A stretch of DNA of 46,958 nt from an uncultured Pelagibacteraceae bacterium (GCA_902603925.1 CACKWQ010000006.1:1-46958); one strand, 5' to 3'. Counted from the first letter of the stretch, positions 32,687-41,797 are shown. Program-made: numbers and translations. Notes: generated by a model not told the origin, from the sequence alone.

Positions 32687-33697
32687 ATGTTTAAAAAAAT
32701 ATCATTATATTTCACTTCATTAGTATTTTTGTTAACTACAATTGGTTCAGCTTTTGCAGTAACATTAAAAGCAAGTCACCAATGGCCAGGAACTCCTAGA
32801 GCCGATGGTTCATATGATCCAAGACACGAAATGGTTCAAATAATTGCCGATGAAATGAAAAAAGCAAATGTTGGAGTAGATATAAGAATCTATCCAGCTA
32901 AATCGTTATATAAACCAAAAGAACAGTGGAAACCAATGACAACAGGTCAATTGGATATTTCAGCATTTCCATTAGCATATGCATCTAAATTTCATCCAGA
33001 ATTTGATGCGACTTTAATGCCAGGAACTGTAAAAAATCATGATCATGCATTAAGATTTAATAAAGGTCCTATGATGACTGAGATTAAGAAAATTATTAAC
33101 GACGCTGGTGTTGTTGTATTATCAGATGCATGGCTAGGGGGTGGTTTTGCATCAAAAACTAAATGTATTAAAAATCCAAGCGATGCAAAAGGACAAGTGA
33201 TGAGAGCAGCAGGAAAAGCATTTAACCAAATGTTAGAGCAAGCTGGTGCTGGAATTCAAAGTATGCCTTCATCAGAGATCTATACTGGTTTACAGACTGG
33301 AGTACTAACTGGTGCAAACACTAGTTCTGGAAGTTTTGTAAGTTATAAAATTTATGAACAAGTTACATGCGCAACACCTCCAGGCAAATTTGGATTATGG
33401 TTTATGTATGAGCCAATTTTAATGTCGAAAATGAGTTATGACAAATTAAACGCCAAGCAACAAAAAGCTTTAATGAAAGCTGGAAAAGTTGCTGAAGAGT
33501 ACATGACAGCTCAAGTCGAAAATTTAGATAAAAAGTTTGAAGAGGCTTACAAAGCTGCGGGTGTTAAATTAGTATATATGGACGCAAAAGATCATGCAGC
33601 ATGGGTTGAGATTGCTAAACAATCTTCTCATAAAGCATTTGCTGAAAAAGTTCCAGGCGGCGACAAGCTAATGGAAATGGCTTTAGCAGTAGATTAA
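32687..33697 (+). CDS. dctP: TRAP transporter substrate-binding protein DctP family
   Basis: 336 residues with signal peptide about 1-24 (ending AFA-VT). It is a DctP-type periplasmic protein: LKASHQWPGTPRADGSYDPRH, QIIADEMKKANVGVDIRIYPAKSLY, PMTTGQLDISAFPLAYA, and MRAAGKAFNQMLEQAGAGIQSMPSSEIYTGLQTGVLTG. The binding-site Arg probably lies in GQVMRAAGK. Substrates of the family are organic acids or related anions; this one cannot be named from sequence. An AAAGGGG ribosome-binding site precedes the ATG. It is followed by a hairpin and then by dctQ and dctM. Confidence 0.93.
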   Translation: MFKKISLYFTSLVFLLTTIGSAFAVTLKASHQWPGTPRADGSYDPRHEMVQIIADEMKKANVGVDIRIYPAKSLYKPKEQWKPMTTGQLDISAFPLAYASKFHPEFDATLMPGTVKNHDHALRFNKGPMMTEIKKIINDAGVVVLSDAWLGGGFASKTKCIKNPSDAKGQVMRAAGKAFNQMLEQAGAGIQSMPSSEIYTGLQTGVLTGANTSSGSFVSYKIYEQVTCATPPGKFGLWFMYEPILMSKMSYDKLNAKQQKALMKAGKVAEEYMTAQVENLDKKFEEAYKAAGVKLVYMDAKDHAAWVEIAKQSSHKAFAEKVPGGDKLMEMALAVD

Positions 33698-33711
33698 AAT
33701 AATATATAAAG

Positions 33712-33749
33712 AACCCCTATTTAATTTTATTAAGTAGGGGTTTTTTTTT
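33712..33749 (+). terminator. intrinsic-terminator-like hairpin between dctP and dctQ, overlapping the dctQ ribosome-binding site
   Basis: AACCCCTA (33712-33719) pairs with TAGGGGTT (33735-33742); inner TTTAA/TTAAG extends the stem to about 13 bp with a 5-nt loop. Nine T (33741-33749) follow, directly up to the dctQ ATG at 33750. This is a strong intrinsic terminator. Readthrough would be needed to express dctQM, so it probably sets the binding-protein to permease ratio. The AGGGG in the 3' arm (33736-33740) is also the only Shine-Dalgarno-like sequence for dctQ. Confidence 0.8.
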
Positions 33750-34244
33750 ATGAAAAATAAGTATCTAAAATTTTGTGATTTCGTTGCAAAAGCTTGTGGG
33801 GCATTTGCGGTCTTAGCACTACTTTTATCAATTTTGGTAATTGTTGAACTTGTTTTTGAGAGATATTTTTTTCAAAGGGCAATTACTTGGCAAACAGAAT
33901 TAGTTACGATGCTTCTTGTTGCTTCAACCTTTATTGGAAGCGCATATGTATTAAGTGAAAAGGCCCATGTTAGCATGGAATGGATTTACGATTTTTTGTC
34001 AAAAAAAAATATTTTAAGACTTAAAATTTTTACTTCATTAGTAAGTTTGTTATTTTTTTTAATTTTATTCTATTTTGGTTTTCTAATGGTTGAAGAAGCT
34101 TTTGTTAAAAATTATTCAACCGGAACTGTTTGGGATCCCCCTTTGTGGATTCCATACTCATCAATGATGATTGGAGCAGCGCTAATGATTTTGCAGTATA
34201 TTGCAGAAATCATCAAACTTGTTGACGAAAAGGAAACTAATTAA
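33750..34244 (+). CDS. dctQ: TRAP transporter small permease DctQ
   Basis: 164 residues with four membrane helices, normal for DctQ. RYFFQRAITWQTELVTMLLVASTFIGSAYVLSEKAHVSMEWIYDFL is the characteristic central part (helices 2-3 with the interhelical ELVTM and S..AHV motifs). WDPPLWIPYSSMMIGAALM precedes the last helix. It forms the membrane complex with DctM. Its ATG directly follows the T-run of the hairpin, and its stop overlaps the dctM start by 1 nt. Confidence 0.9.
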   Translation: MKNKYLKFCDFVAKACGAFAVLALLLSILVIVELVFERYFFQRAITWQTELVTMLLVASTFIGSAYVLSEKAHVSMEWIYDFLSKKNILRLKIFTSLVSLLFFLILFYFGFLMVEEAFVKNYSTGTVWDPPLWIPYSSMMIGAALMILQYIAEIIKLVDEKETN

Positions 34245-35575
34245 TGGATCCTTTGATAATTGCAATAATAGTAGCTGTTTTTACTCTAATTGTTTTATTC
34301 TCAGGAATACCAATCGCATTTGGTTTGAGTTTTGTATCAATAGCTCTTTTAGTTGCCTTTGAGGGGTTACAGATGTTAGATGTTTTTGCTGAAACTTTTT
34401 ATGCAGGTTTAAACTCATTCGTTCTTCTCTCAATACCAATGTTTATTTTAATGGGAATGGCAGTAGCAAATTCTCCAGCAGGGAAAGATTTATACACCGG
34501 ATTAGATAGGTGGCTTTGGAGATTGCCAGGTGGATTAGTAATTTCAAATATTGGCGCTTGCTCTATTTTTGCTGCCCTTAGTGGGTCAAGCCCAGCAACT
34601 TGTGCAGCAATAGGAACTATGGGAATTCCTGAAATGAGAAAAAGAGGGTATTCAGATCAAATTGCCACTGGAACTATAGCAGCCGGAGGAACCTTGGGAG
34701 TTTTAATTCCACCAAGTATAGTTTTAATAGTTTATGGAATTGCTACAGGCACATCTATAGGAAGATTGTTTTTGTGTGGTTTAATACCTGGCTTTATGTT
34801 AGCTGGAATGTTTGCAATATGGGCACTTATACATAGCTATTTTATAGATAAAGATTCTGCAGAGGCACTTAAGAACAGAAAGCCTCCAACCTTGAAAGAA
34901 AAACTTGAAGTATTACCTAGAATATTTCCCTTTTTAGCGATAATTGCGGGTGTATTGTATGTACTTTACGGAGGGGTAGCAACTCCTTCCGAGGCTTCAG
35001 GTGTAGGAGCATTTTTAGTTTTTGTATTAATTGCAGTTGTTTATAAAATTTACCAACCAAAAAAAATATGGAATATTGTTAAAGTCTCAATGAAAGAGAG
35101 TGTAATGATAATGTTTATTATTGCTGCCTCTTATCTATTTGCATTCACACTTTCTCAACTTTACGTAACTCAATCATTGGCCCAAAGCATGGTGGAGCTT
35201 AGTTCAAATAAATGGGTGGTATTTATTTTAATAAATATATTTCTTTTAATAGCAGGATTTTTTCTACCGCCTGTTGCTGTGATTGTTATGACTTCAGCAA
35301 TATTGCTACCAGTTATAACAACCTTGGGTTTTGATCCTTATTGGTTCGCAATTGTATTTACTATTAATATGGAAATAGGATTAATAACACCGCCAGTTGG
35401 ACTAAACCTTTATATAATCAAAGGTATTACCCCGGACGTAAGTTTGTCGGAGATTTTAAAAGGATCTATACCGTTTATGATAATAATGGCTTTAGCTATA
35501 TTAATTTTATGCATTTTCCCTGAGATAGTTACTTGGTTGCCTGATAAAATAATGGGTAAAGCACTTGGATATTAA
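34244..35575 (+). CDS. dctM: TRAP transporter large permease DctM
   Basis: 443 residues with about 12 helices, typical DctM. SIPMFILMGMAVANSPAGKDLY, SIFAALSGSSPATCAAIGTMGIPEM, GTIAAGGTLGVLIPPSIVLIVYG and the C-terminal FTINMEIGLITPPVGLNLYIIKGI are all family signatures. It is the secondary-transport channel driven by an ion gradient (family knowledge: Na+). It is translationally coupled to dctQ (1-nt overlap), and its 3' end overlaps the start of the dus gene by 11 nt. Confidence 0.95.
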   Translation: MDPLIIAIIVAVFTLIVLFSGIPIAFGLSFVSIALLVAFEGLQMLDVFAETFYAGLNSFVLLSIPMFILMGMAVANSPAGKDLYTGLDRWLWRLPGGLVISNIGACSIFAALSGSSPATCAAIGTMGIPEMRKRGYSDQIATGTIAAGGTLGVLIPPSIVLIVYGIATGTSIGRLFLCGLIPGFMLAGMFAIWALIHSYFIDKDSAEALKNRKPPTLKEKLEVLPRIFPFLAIIAGVLYVLYGGVATPSEASGVGAFLVFVLIAVVYKIYQPKKIWNIVKVSMKESVMIMFIIAASYLFAFTLSQLYVTQSLAQSMVELSSNKWVVFILINIFLLIAGFFLPPVAVIVMTSAILLPVITTLGFDPYWFAIVFTINMEIGLITPPVGLNLYIIKGITPDVSLSEILKGSIPFMIIMALAILILCIFPEIVTWLPDKIMGKALGY

Positions 35576-36569
35576 AAAAAAAATAAATCGAAAAATTTCA
35601 GTTGCACCCATGATGGATTGCACCGACAGACACGACAGATTTTTTTTAAGACTTATAAGCAAAAATGTAATGTTGTATTCGGAGATGGTTGCAACAAAAT
35701 CAGCAATTTATGGTGATAGAGAAAAAATTTTAGGATTTAGAGAGGAAGAAAAACCACTAGCACTACAAGTTGGAGGTTCCGATAAGAAAGAATTATCCGA
35801 AATTGCTAAAATTTCTGAAGATTTAGGTTATGACGAAATAAATCTGAATCTAGGATGCCCTAGTAAAAAAGTACAAAAAAATTCTTTTGGCGCGTGTTTG
35901 ATGAAAGAGCCAGACTTAGTCGCTGAATGTATAAATGAAATGTCTAATTCCTGTAACATTCCCGTTACAGCAAAGACTAGAATTGGATTCGATAATACTG
36001 AGGAATTTGAGTATTTAAATATGTTCATTAATAAAATAAAAAACGCCGGTGCATCAACAATTATATTACATGCAAGAAAAGCTATACTAAAAGGATTAAC
36101 CCCTAAACAAAATTTGAATATTCCAAAATTAAACTATGAAATGGTGTACCAAATTAAAAAAGAAAATCCTGAGTTAGAGGTTATTATAAATGGAGGAATA
36201 ACAAAGATAGAACAAATTAAAAATCATCTAAATAATTGCGATGGGGTTATGATAGGCAGGGCTATATATCAAAATCCCTATTTTTTAAGGGACATAGAGA
36301 ACGAAATTTTCAGTAACAATGACATCTTATCTAGGGAGGATGTTGTCAAAAAGATATTAATTTATCTCGAGGAAGAGGTTAAAAAAGGCACAAAGGTTAA
36401 TCATATAATGAGGCACACAGTTGGCTTGTATCATGGTCTGCCTGGTTCGAAACAATGGAAAAGGTATTTAAGCGATAATATGATGGCAAGAGACTCAGAT
36501 TTTCAAAAAGCAAAACACATAATGGATATTGCTCAGAATAATGAAAAAGCAAACCAAGCATTAGCTTAA
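35565..36569 (+). CDS. dusA: tRNA-dihydrouridine synthase, DusA-like
   Basis: 334 residues starting at a TTG inside the end of dctM, because no ATG or GTG lies before the conserved ISVAPMMDCTDRH start of the domain. This MMDxTDRH beginning is typical of DusA rather than DusB/C. The FMN barrel includes QVGGSDKKELSEIAKISEDLGYDEINLNLGCPSKKVQ, with the catalytic Cys in FGACLMKEP, and GVMIGRAIYQNP. It reduces uridines in the tRNA D-loop. Location next to a TRAP transporter is probably compaction only. Confidence 0.9.
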   Translation: MDIKKKINRKISVAPMMDCTDRHDRFFLRLISKNVMLYSEMVATKSAIYGDREKILGFREEEKPLALQVGGSDKKELSEIAKISEDLGYDEINLNLGCPSKKVQKNSFGACLMKEPDLVAECINEMSNSCNIPVTAKTRIGFDNTEEFEYLNMFINKIKNAGASTIILHARKAILKGLTPKQNLNIPKLNYEMVYQIKKENPELEVIINGGITKIEQIKNHLNNCDGVMIGRAIYQNPYFLRDIENEIFSNNDILSREDVVKKILIYLEEEVKKGTKVNHIMRHTVGLYHGLPGSKQWKRYLSDNMMARDSDFQKAKHIMDIAQNNEKANQALA

Positions 36570-37405
36570 TGGGAAACATTGATTTTAATACAATTGTAAA
36601 TTTACTTACAGTTTTAGCATTTGCAGCAGCAGTAGCAGGTTTTATGGCAGGGTTATTGGGTGTTGGAGGAGGAATTATAATGGTTCCTGCTCTTTATTAT
36701 GCATTCAGTGTGCTTGAATTTGATATTTTAACTAGAATGCATTTATCTGTTGGGACCTCCCTAGCAATAATTATACCAACATCAATAATTTCTACAAAAA
36801 CTCATATGGAACATAAAGCTGTTAATTTTAAAATGGTAAAGACATTTGGTTTTTTAATTGTTCTTGGGGTATTTGTGGGTACTTTTTTAGCAGTAAATTT
36901 AAAAACACCTACATTGGTTTTATTTTTTGCATTTTTCTCATTTTGTGTTGGATTATTTTTCATTTTTTTTAGAGATAAGTTGATGGAAAATCCAAAAGAA
37001 ATCTCGAAGTTAATTAAAAACATTTTTGGTTTATTAATTGGATTTATATCTGTTCCCTTGGGAATTGGTGGAGGATCATTAATGGTTCCATTTCTTAGAA
37101 CGTTTGGTTATGACATTCGTACTTCTATAGGAACAGCAGCAGCAGTTGGTTTTTTAATAGCACTCACTGGGACTACAACTATGATAATTGGAGGAAACAT
37201 AATCAATAATGTTAATACTCCATACTCTTTTGGATATATAAATCTTCTTGGATTTATAGTATTCGTTCCTATTACAATGGTAATGGCAAGAATAGGCGCA
37301 AAGGTTGTTTATAAAATTAACAAAAAATTATTAAGTAGAATATTTGGCTTTTTTTTACTTTTAGTTTCTGCTAGATCATTTTTTGAGTATTTTAGTATAA
37401 CTTAA
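36569..37405 (+). CDS. TauE/SafE family permease, copy 1
   Basis: 278 residues, sulfite exporter TauE/SafE family. It has about eight helices in two inverted repeats, each starting with a glycine-rich stretch: AGFMAGLLGVGGGIIMVPAL near residue 22 and IGFISVPLGIGGGSLMVPFL near residue 155. These GxGGG-P elements are the family signature. Substrates include organosulfonates, sulfite or thiosulfate in characterised members; the substrate here is unknown. The start overlaps the dusA stop (TAATG). A second family member follows directly. Confidence 0.88.
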   Translation: MGNIDFNTIVNLLTVLAFAAAVAGFMAGLLGVGGGIIMVPALYYAFSVLEFDILTRMHLSVGTSLAIIIPTSIISTKTHMEHKAVNFKMVKTFGFLIVLGVFVGTFLAVNLKTPTLVLFFAFFSFCVGLFFIFFRDKLMENPKEISKLIKNIFGLLIGFISVPLGIGGGSLMVPFLRTFGYDIRTSIGTAAAVGFLIALTGTTTMIIGGNIINNVNTPYSFGYINLLGFIVFVPITMVMARIGAKVVYKINKKLLSRIFGFFLLLVSARSFFEYFSIT

Positions 37406-37419
37406 AAAAGTAGGTTAAT

Positions 37420-38253
37420 CTGTCCTTTTCTTTCCTCATAAATGAATATTGGCACTTCTTATTATTAATAATTTTCGCAGCTACAGCAGTTGGTTTTTTT
37501 GCAGGTCTTTTTGGAATTGGTGGTGGATTAATTTCAGTACCATGTTTATTTTTTATTTTTGAGACCTTAAATTTTGACAAAAATTATTTAATGCACTTAA
37601 CTGTCGGTACTGCTTTTACAATAACAATTTTTACCTCTACTGTATCTGTAATGACACATAATAAAAATAAATTAGTTGATTTTAGAGTGATTAAAACCTT
37701 TGGAATATTTGTAGTTTTAGGTGTCTTAATAGGAACAATATTTGCATCTTTTATGAAAACAAAAATCTTAGTTTTATTTTTTTCTGTTGTAGTTTATTTT
37801 TTTGGAGCTTATTTAATGATGGCTCAGGAACAGGTAAAAAAAATTAAACCCAATCCATCTATAACACCAAGAGTAATATTTGGTTTATTTTCAGGTTTTG
37901 TATCAGCTCCTATGGGAATAACAGGAGCAATGATGAATGTTCCAATACTTAGATATCTTGGATATCCAATAAGCAAATGCATTGGAAGTGCTGCAGCAAT
38001 AGGTTTTTTTATATCCTTTACTGGTTCTATGGGTTTTTTGTTATCTGGATTTTATTTTAACGTAGACTTACCATTTAGTGTCGGATTTATTAACTTACCA
38101 GCTTTTATATTATTTGTTCCTATTACCAGTTTTATGGCTAGGGTAGGAGCTAATACAGTATATAAAATGAATAAATTAAAGGCTCAAAGACTATTCGGTG
38201 TATTTTTATACGTAGTAGGCACTATATTTATTTATAGATTTTTTAATATTTAA
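37420..38253 (+). CDS. TauE/SafE family permease, copy 2 (non-ATG start)
   Basis: The frame is open from the stop at 37411-37413. It encodes NEYWHFLLLIIFAATAVGFFAGLFGIGGGLISVPCLF upstream of the first ATG at 37591, so that ATG would delete the first membrane helix and the glycine-rich motif. No ATG, GTG or TTG exists in this stretch. A CTG at 37420 lies 5 nt after GTAGG and gives 277 residues, equal to copy 1 (278); an ATA at 37438 is another option. The second repeat carries FSGFVSAPMGITGAMMNVPIL. It is a paralogue of copy 1, and both probably export a sulfur compound or act as a heteromer. The start codon is unproven. Confidence 0.75.
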   Translation: MSFSFLINEYWHFLLLIIFAATAVGFFAGLFGIGGGLISVPCLFFIFETLNFDKNYLMHLTVGTAFTITIFTSTVSVMTHNKNKLVDFRVIKTFGIFVVLGVLIGTIFASFMKTKILVLFFSVVVYFFGAYLMMAQEQVKKIKPNPSITPRVIFGLFSGFVSAPMGITGAMMNVPILRYLGYPISKCIGSAAAIGFFISFTGSMGFLLSGFYFNVDLPFSVGFINLPAFILFVPITSFMARVGANTVYKMNKLKAQRLFGVFLYVVGTIFIYRFFNI

Positions 38254-39698
38254 TCTAGTTTTTGATCGTACTCGCCAATCTTATTTGTTTCTTGAAGAAG
38301 TTTATCAATAAAATAAAAGATTTCTTTTTTTAAATCATCCGAAGTTGGACTTTCTGTAACAACAACTAAGGAGGGTTTATTTGATGAAGCCCTTATTAAA
38401 CCCCATGATCCATCATCTAAAGAGAATCTTATTCCATTTACTGTTAATATATTTTTAATATTTTGACCTTTTATTTTAAAGTTTTCGTTTTTTAATTTAT
38501 TAATTTTAATAATTAAATCATTAATAACTTCATATTTTTCATCATCTTTACAATATGGTCCCATAGTAGGACTTTGGTAAGTCTTAGGTAAATTTTCAAT
38601 CAGAGTATTTAATTTCTCATTTTGTTCATTTAACAAATTGCATATTTGAATTGCTGAATTAATTCCATCGTCAAACCCATAGCCTAAAGGTTGATTAAAA
38701 AAGAAGTGTCCACTTTTTTCAAAACCGGCAATAGCTTTTTCTTCGTTTACTTTTCTTTTTATATAAGAATGTCCTGTTTTCCAGTATATGGTCTCACAGT
38801 GATTTTTTTTCAGTATTTCATCATTTTCAAATAATCCTGTGGATTTTACATCAACTATAAATTTAGAATTCTTATATGAATTAGAAATATTTCGTGCGAT
38901 TAATAAACCAATCTTATCAGCAAATATTTCATTTCCATAATTGTCGATTACCCCAACTCTATCACCATCTCCATCAAATCCGAAACCAACGTCTGCATTA
39001 TTTTCTTTTACACATTTCGAAATTTCGTGCAGCATTTTCATATCCTCAGGATTTGGATTATATCTAGGAAATGTATAATCTAAATCGCAATCCAGCTCTA
39101 TTACTTCACAACCTATTCCTCTTAAAATTTTTGGCGCAAAAATCCCAGCAGTTCCGTTTCCACATGCCGCGACTACTTTTAATTTTTTTTGTAACTTATT
39201 TTTAGATAATTCATCTATATAGATTTTATTAAACTGCTTTACTTCCTCATATTCTCCAAAACCCTTTAGAAATTTTTCATTTAAAACAATATTTTTTAAA
39301 TCTGACATTTCATCTTTACAATGAGTAAGACCTTTTTCAATACCCATTTTTATACCTGTCCAACCATTCTCATTATGACTAGCCGTTATCATTGCAACAG
39401 CATCTGAATTTAATTTAAATTGAGAAAAATAAACAGTAGGAGAAAGACACAATCCTATGTCTTTAACGTTACATCCTGTTGATAATAATCCCTTAACAAA
39501 ATTTTTTTTAACTTTTTCACTATATGATCTGTAATCATGACCAACAATTACAGTTGGATTTTTTACCTTTTTTAAAACCTGGGTTCCAAATCCTTTTCCA
39601 ACAGATTCGATTCCCAATTCGTTTATGCTATCTGGAAATAACCATCTTGCGTCATATTCCCTAAAGCCAAAGGGATCTATTTTCTTTTCATTTTGCAT
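38250..39698 (-). CDS. phosphomannomutase/phosphoglucomutase (alpha-D-phosphohexomutase)
   Basis: 482 residues, in the range of AlgC/ManB proteins. AMITASHNENGWTGIKMG carries the active-site Ser (TASHN), GFGFDGDGDRVGVIDNYG is the Mg2+ site, and GFEKSGHFFF is the sugar-specificity loop; the C-terminal domain holds the phosphate-binding RASSNKPSLVVVTES segment. The enzyme interconverts hexose-1-P and hexose-6-P. It could supply glucose-1-P for RfbA or mannose-1-P for GDP-sugars. It is convergent with the TauE gene (4-nt stop overlap) and divergent from nrdA. Confidence 0.92.
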   Translation of the reverse strand: MQNEKKIDPFGFREYDARWLFPDSINELGIESVGKGFGTQVLKKVKNPTVIVGHDYRSYSEKVKKNFVKGLLSTGCNVKDIGLCLSPTVYFSQFKLNSDAVAMITASHNENGWTGIKMGIEKGLTHCKDEMSDLKNIVLNEKFLKGFGEYEEVKQFNKIYIDELSKNKLQKKLKVVAACGNGTAGIFAPKILRGIGCEVIELDCDLDYTFPRYNPNPEDMKMLHEISKCVKENNADVGFGFDGDGDRVGVIDNYGNEIFADKIGLLIARNISNSYKNSKFIVDVKSTGLFENDEILKKNHCETIYWKTGHSYIKRKVNEEKAIAGFEKSGHFFFNQPLGYGFDDGINSAIQICNLLNEQNEKLNTLIENLPKTYQSPTMGPYCKDDEKYEVINDLIIKINKLKNENFKIKGQNIKNILTVNGIRFSLDDGSWGLIRASSNKPSLVVVTESPTSDDLKKEIFYFIDKLLQETNKIGEYDQKLD

Positions 39699-39772
39699 GT
39701 TGATATTTGTATATTTATTTAATTTTTTTATTGCATATTTTTTTAAGTGTTCTATAAATGTTCTATTGATTT

Positions 39773-39819
39773 CTTATTTATATAGTGTATTACAGAAATC
39801 TGCACACAACATATAGTTG
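39773..39819 (+). promoter_or_regulatory. probable NrdR box pair upstream of nrdAB
   Basis: Two 16-nt elements similar to the NrdR box (consensus aCACwATATATwGtGt, established knowledge): 39773-39788 (right half TATATAGTGT matches fully, left half weak) and 39804-39819 (ACACAACATATAGTTG, about 13 of 16 matched). Their starts are 31 bp apart, about three helical turns, as in known NrdR box pairs. A possible promoter just upstream is TTGCAT (39731-39736), 16 nt, TATAAA (39753-39758). NrdR would repress nrdAB when dNTP is sufficient. Confidence 0.6.
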
Positions 39820-39853
39820 TTTTACTTAATTAAGTATTAAAAAAGGGAGTTAA

Positions 39854-41797
39854 ATGAACAAAGTATTGTCTCAGGCTATAAAGAAAGCTGTCTCTGAATT
39901 TACACCGAGAGTTGTATCAGATAATAAGGAAAAAGGACCAGATTTATTTTCACTAAATAGTAACACTGAATTATTCCAAAATTCAAAAGGCATAACTATC
40001 AAAATTGATAGAACAAGAGATGATAATCTCACAGACTTTGGAAAAGCAACTTTAAGTGATAGATACCTTGGGGAGAATGAATCTTACCAAGATTTATTTG
40101 CTAGAGTTGCAAGTCATTATGCCGATGATAATCTTCATGCTCAAAGACTTTATAACTATATAAGCAATCTGTGGTTTATGCCAGCTACACCGGTTCTTTC
40201 AAATGGTGGAACAACAAGGGGTCTACCTATATCTTGTTTTTTAAACGAGGCCAATGACAGCCTCAACGGTATATTGGATTTGTGGAGTGAAAATGTTTGG
40301 CTTGCCGCAAGAGGTGGTGGTATTGGAAGTTATTGGGGAAATTTAAGATCTATTGGTGAAAAAATTGGAAGAGTAGGTAAAACTTCAGGAATCATTCCTT
40401 TTATAAAAGTTATGGATTCTTTGACTATGGCCATCAGTCAAGGCTCTCTTAGAAGAGGATCTGCTGCCTGTTATCTGCCTATTGATCATCCTGAAATAGA
40501 AGAATTTATAGAAATGAGAAGACCAACCGGAGGTGATCCAAATAGAAAAGCATTAAACTTACACCACGGTGTTTTAGTTTCTGATGCTTTCATGCGAGCA
40601 GTAGAAATGGACGAGCAATGGGCACTTAAAAGTCCAAAAGATGGTGCTGTTCAATCAACTATATCTGCTCGAAATCTATGGATTAGATTACTTACAGCAA
40701 GAATTGAAACTGGGGAACCATATATCGTATACATTGACACTGTAAATAGACAAATTCCTCAACATCATAAACTTGCCGGTTTGACTGTTAAGACTTCAAA
40801 CTTGTGTAGTGAAATAACACTTCCGACTGGAGTTGATAAAGATGGAAGGGATAGAACAGCCGTATGTTGTTTGTCTTCTTTAAATATTGAAAAATATGAC
40901 GAATGGAAAGATGATGAAAATTTTATAGGAGATGTAATGAGATTTTTAGATAATGTAATGACTGACTTCATCGAAAATGCTCCTGAACAATTTAGTGATG
41001 CCACTTATTCGGCATTAAGAGAAAGAAGCGTAGGCCTTGGTGTGATGGGTCTACATTCTTACTTTCAAAAAAAAATGTTGCCTATTGAATCTGTAATGAG
41101 CAAAGTTTGGAATAAGAAAATGTTTGAACACATACAAAAGCATGTTGATAAGGCCTCAAAGGACTTAGCCGAAGAGAGAGGAGCATGTCCAGATGCTGAG
41201 GATTTTGGCATTATGGAGAGGTTTTCAAATAAAACCGCGATAGCACCAACAGCATCTATCTCAATAATATGTGGTGGAACTTCACCAGGTGTTGAGCCAA
41301 TCGCAGCTAATAGTTTTACACACAAAACTCTCTCAGGGTCTTTTAATGTGAGGAATAAATACCTTAAAAAACTTTTAGAAAAACACGGGAAAAATGATGA
41401 CGAAACATGGTCGAGTATTACAACCAACCAGGGTTCCGTATCACATCTTGATTTTCTAACTCAAAATGAAAAAGACGTGTTCAAGACAGCCTTTGAACTT
41501 GATCAAAGATGGCTTGTTGATTTAAGTGCGGATAGAACTCCCCACATATCACAAGCACAATCTATAAACTTATTTTTACCTGCAGATGTTCATAAAAGAG
41601 ATCTTCATCAAATTCATTTCCAAGCTTGGAAGAAAGGTTTGAAGAGCCTGTATTATTGTAGGTCTAAATCAATACAAAGAGCTGAAAATGTTAATGACGC
41701 TAATTCAACTGACATTTCAGCAAATGTATATAAATCTAAAAATAAACAAACACAAGAAGATGAAAATAAATATGAGGAGTGTCTATCATGTCAGTAG
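39854..41797 (+). CDS. nrdA: class I ribonucleoside-diphosphate reductase, alpha subunit, lacking ATP-cone
   Basis: 647 residues from an ATG with a GGGAG ribosome-binding site. The ten-stranded barrel has active-site residues C128 (LPISCFL), N316/C318/E320 (SNLCSEI) and C338/C339 (AVCCLSS). A C-terminal CLSC (C643, C646) provides the redox-relay pair. The N terminus starts almost directly with the barrel-preceding helices; the about 90-residue ATP-cone of E. coli NrdA is absent, consistent with a length near 650. It makes dNDPs from NDPs with NrdB, whose gene overlaps its end. Probable NrdR boxes lie upstream. Confidence 0.95.
   Translation: MNKVLSQAIKKAVSEFTPRVVSDNKEKGPDLFSLNSNTELFQNSKGITIKIDRTRDDNLTDFGKATLSDRYLGENESYQDLFARVASHYADDNLHAQRLYNYISNLWFMPATPVLSNGGTTRGLPISCFLNEANDSLNGILDLWSENVWLAARGGGIGSYWGNLRSIGEKIGRVGKTSGIIPFIKVMDSLTMAISQGSLRRGSAACYLPIDHPEIEEFIEMRRPTGGDPNRKALNLHHGVLVSDAFMRAVEMDEQWALKSPKDGAVQSTISARNLWIRLLTARIETGEPYIVYIDTVNRQIPQHHKLAGLTVKTSNLCSEITLPTGVDKDGRDRTAVCCLSSLNIEKYDEWKDDENFIGDVMRFLDNVMTDFIENAPEQFSDATYSALRERSVGLGVMGLHSYFQKKMLPIESVMSKVWNKKMFEHIQKHVDKASKDLAEERGACPDAEDFGIMERFSNKTAIAPTASISIICGGTSPGVEPIAANSFTHKTLSGSFNVRNKYLKKLLEKHGKNDDETWSSITTNQGSVSHLDFLTQNEKDVFKTAFELDQRWLVDLSADRTPHISQAQSINLFLPADVHKRDLHQIHFQAWKKGLKSLYYCRSKSIQRAENVNDANSTDISANVYKSKNKQTQEDENKYEECLSCQ

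Noticed and set aside
37591-38253. TauE copy 2 starting at the ATG at 37591
   Set aside because: That start removes the first helix and the glycine-rich motif, which are encoded in frame directly upstream.
39625-39816. Open frame across the manB/nrdA gap on the plus strand
   Set aside because: It overlaps the 5' end of the phosphomannomutase gene and the probable NrdR boxes, and has no family features.
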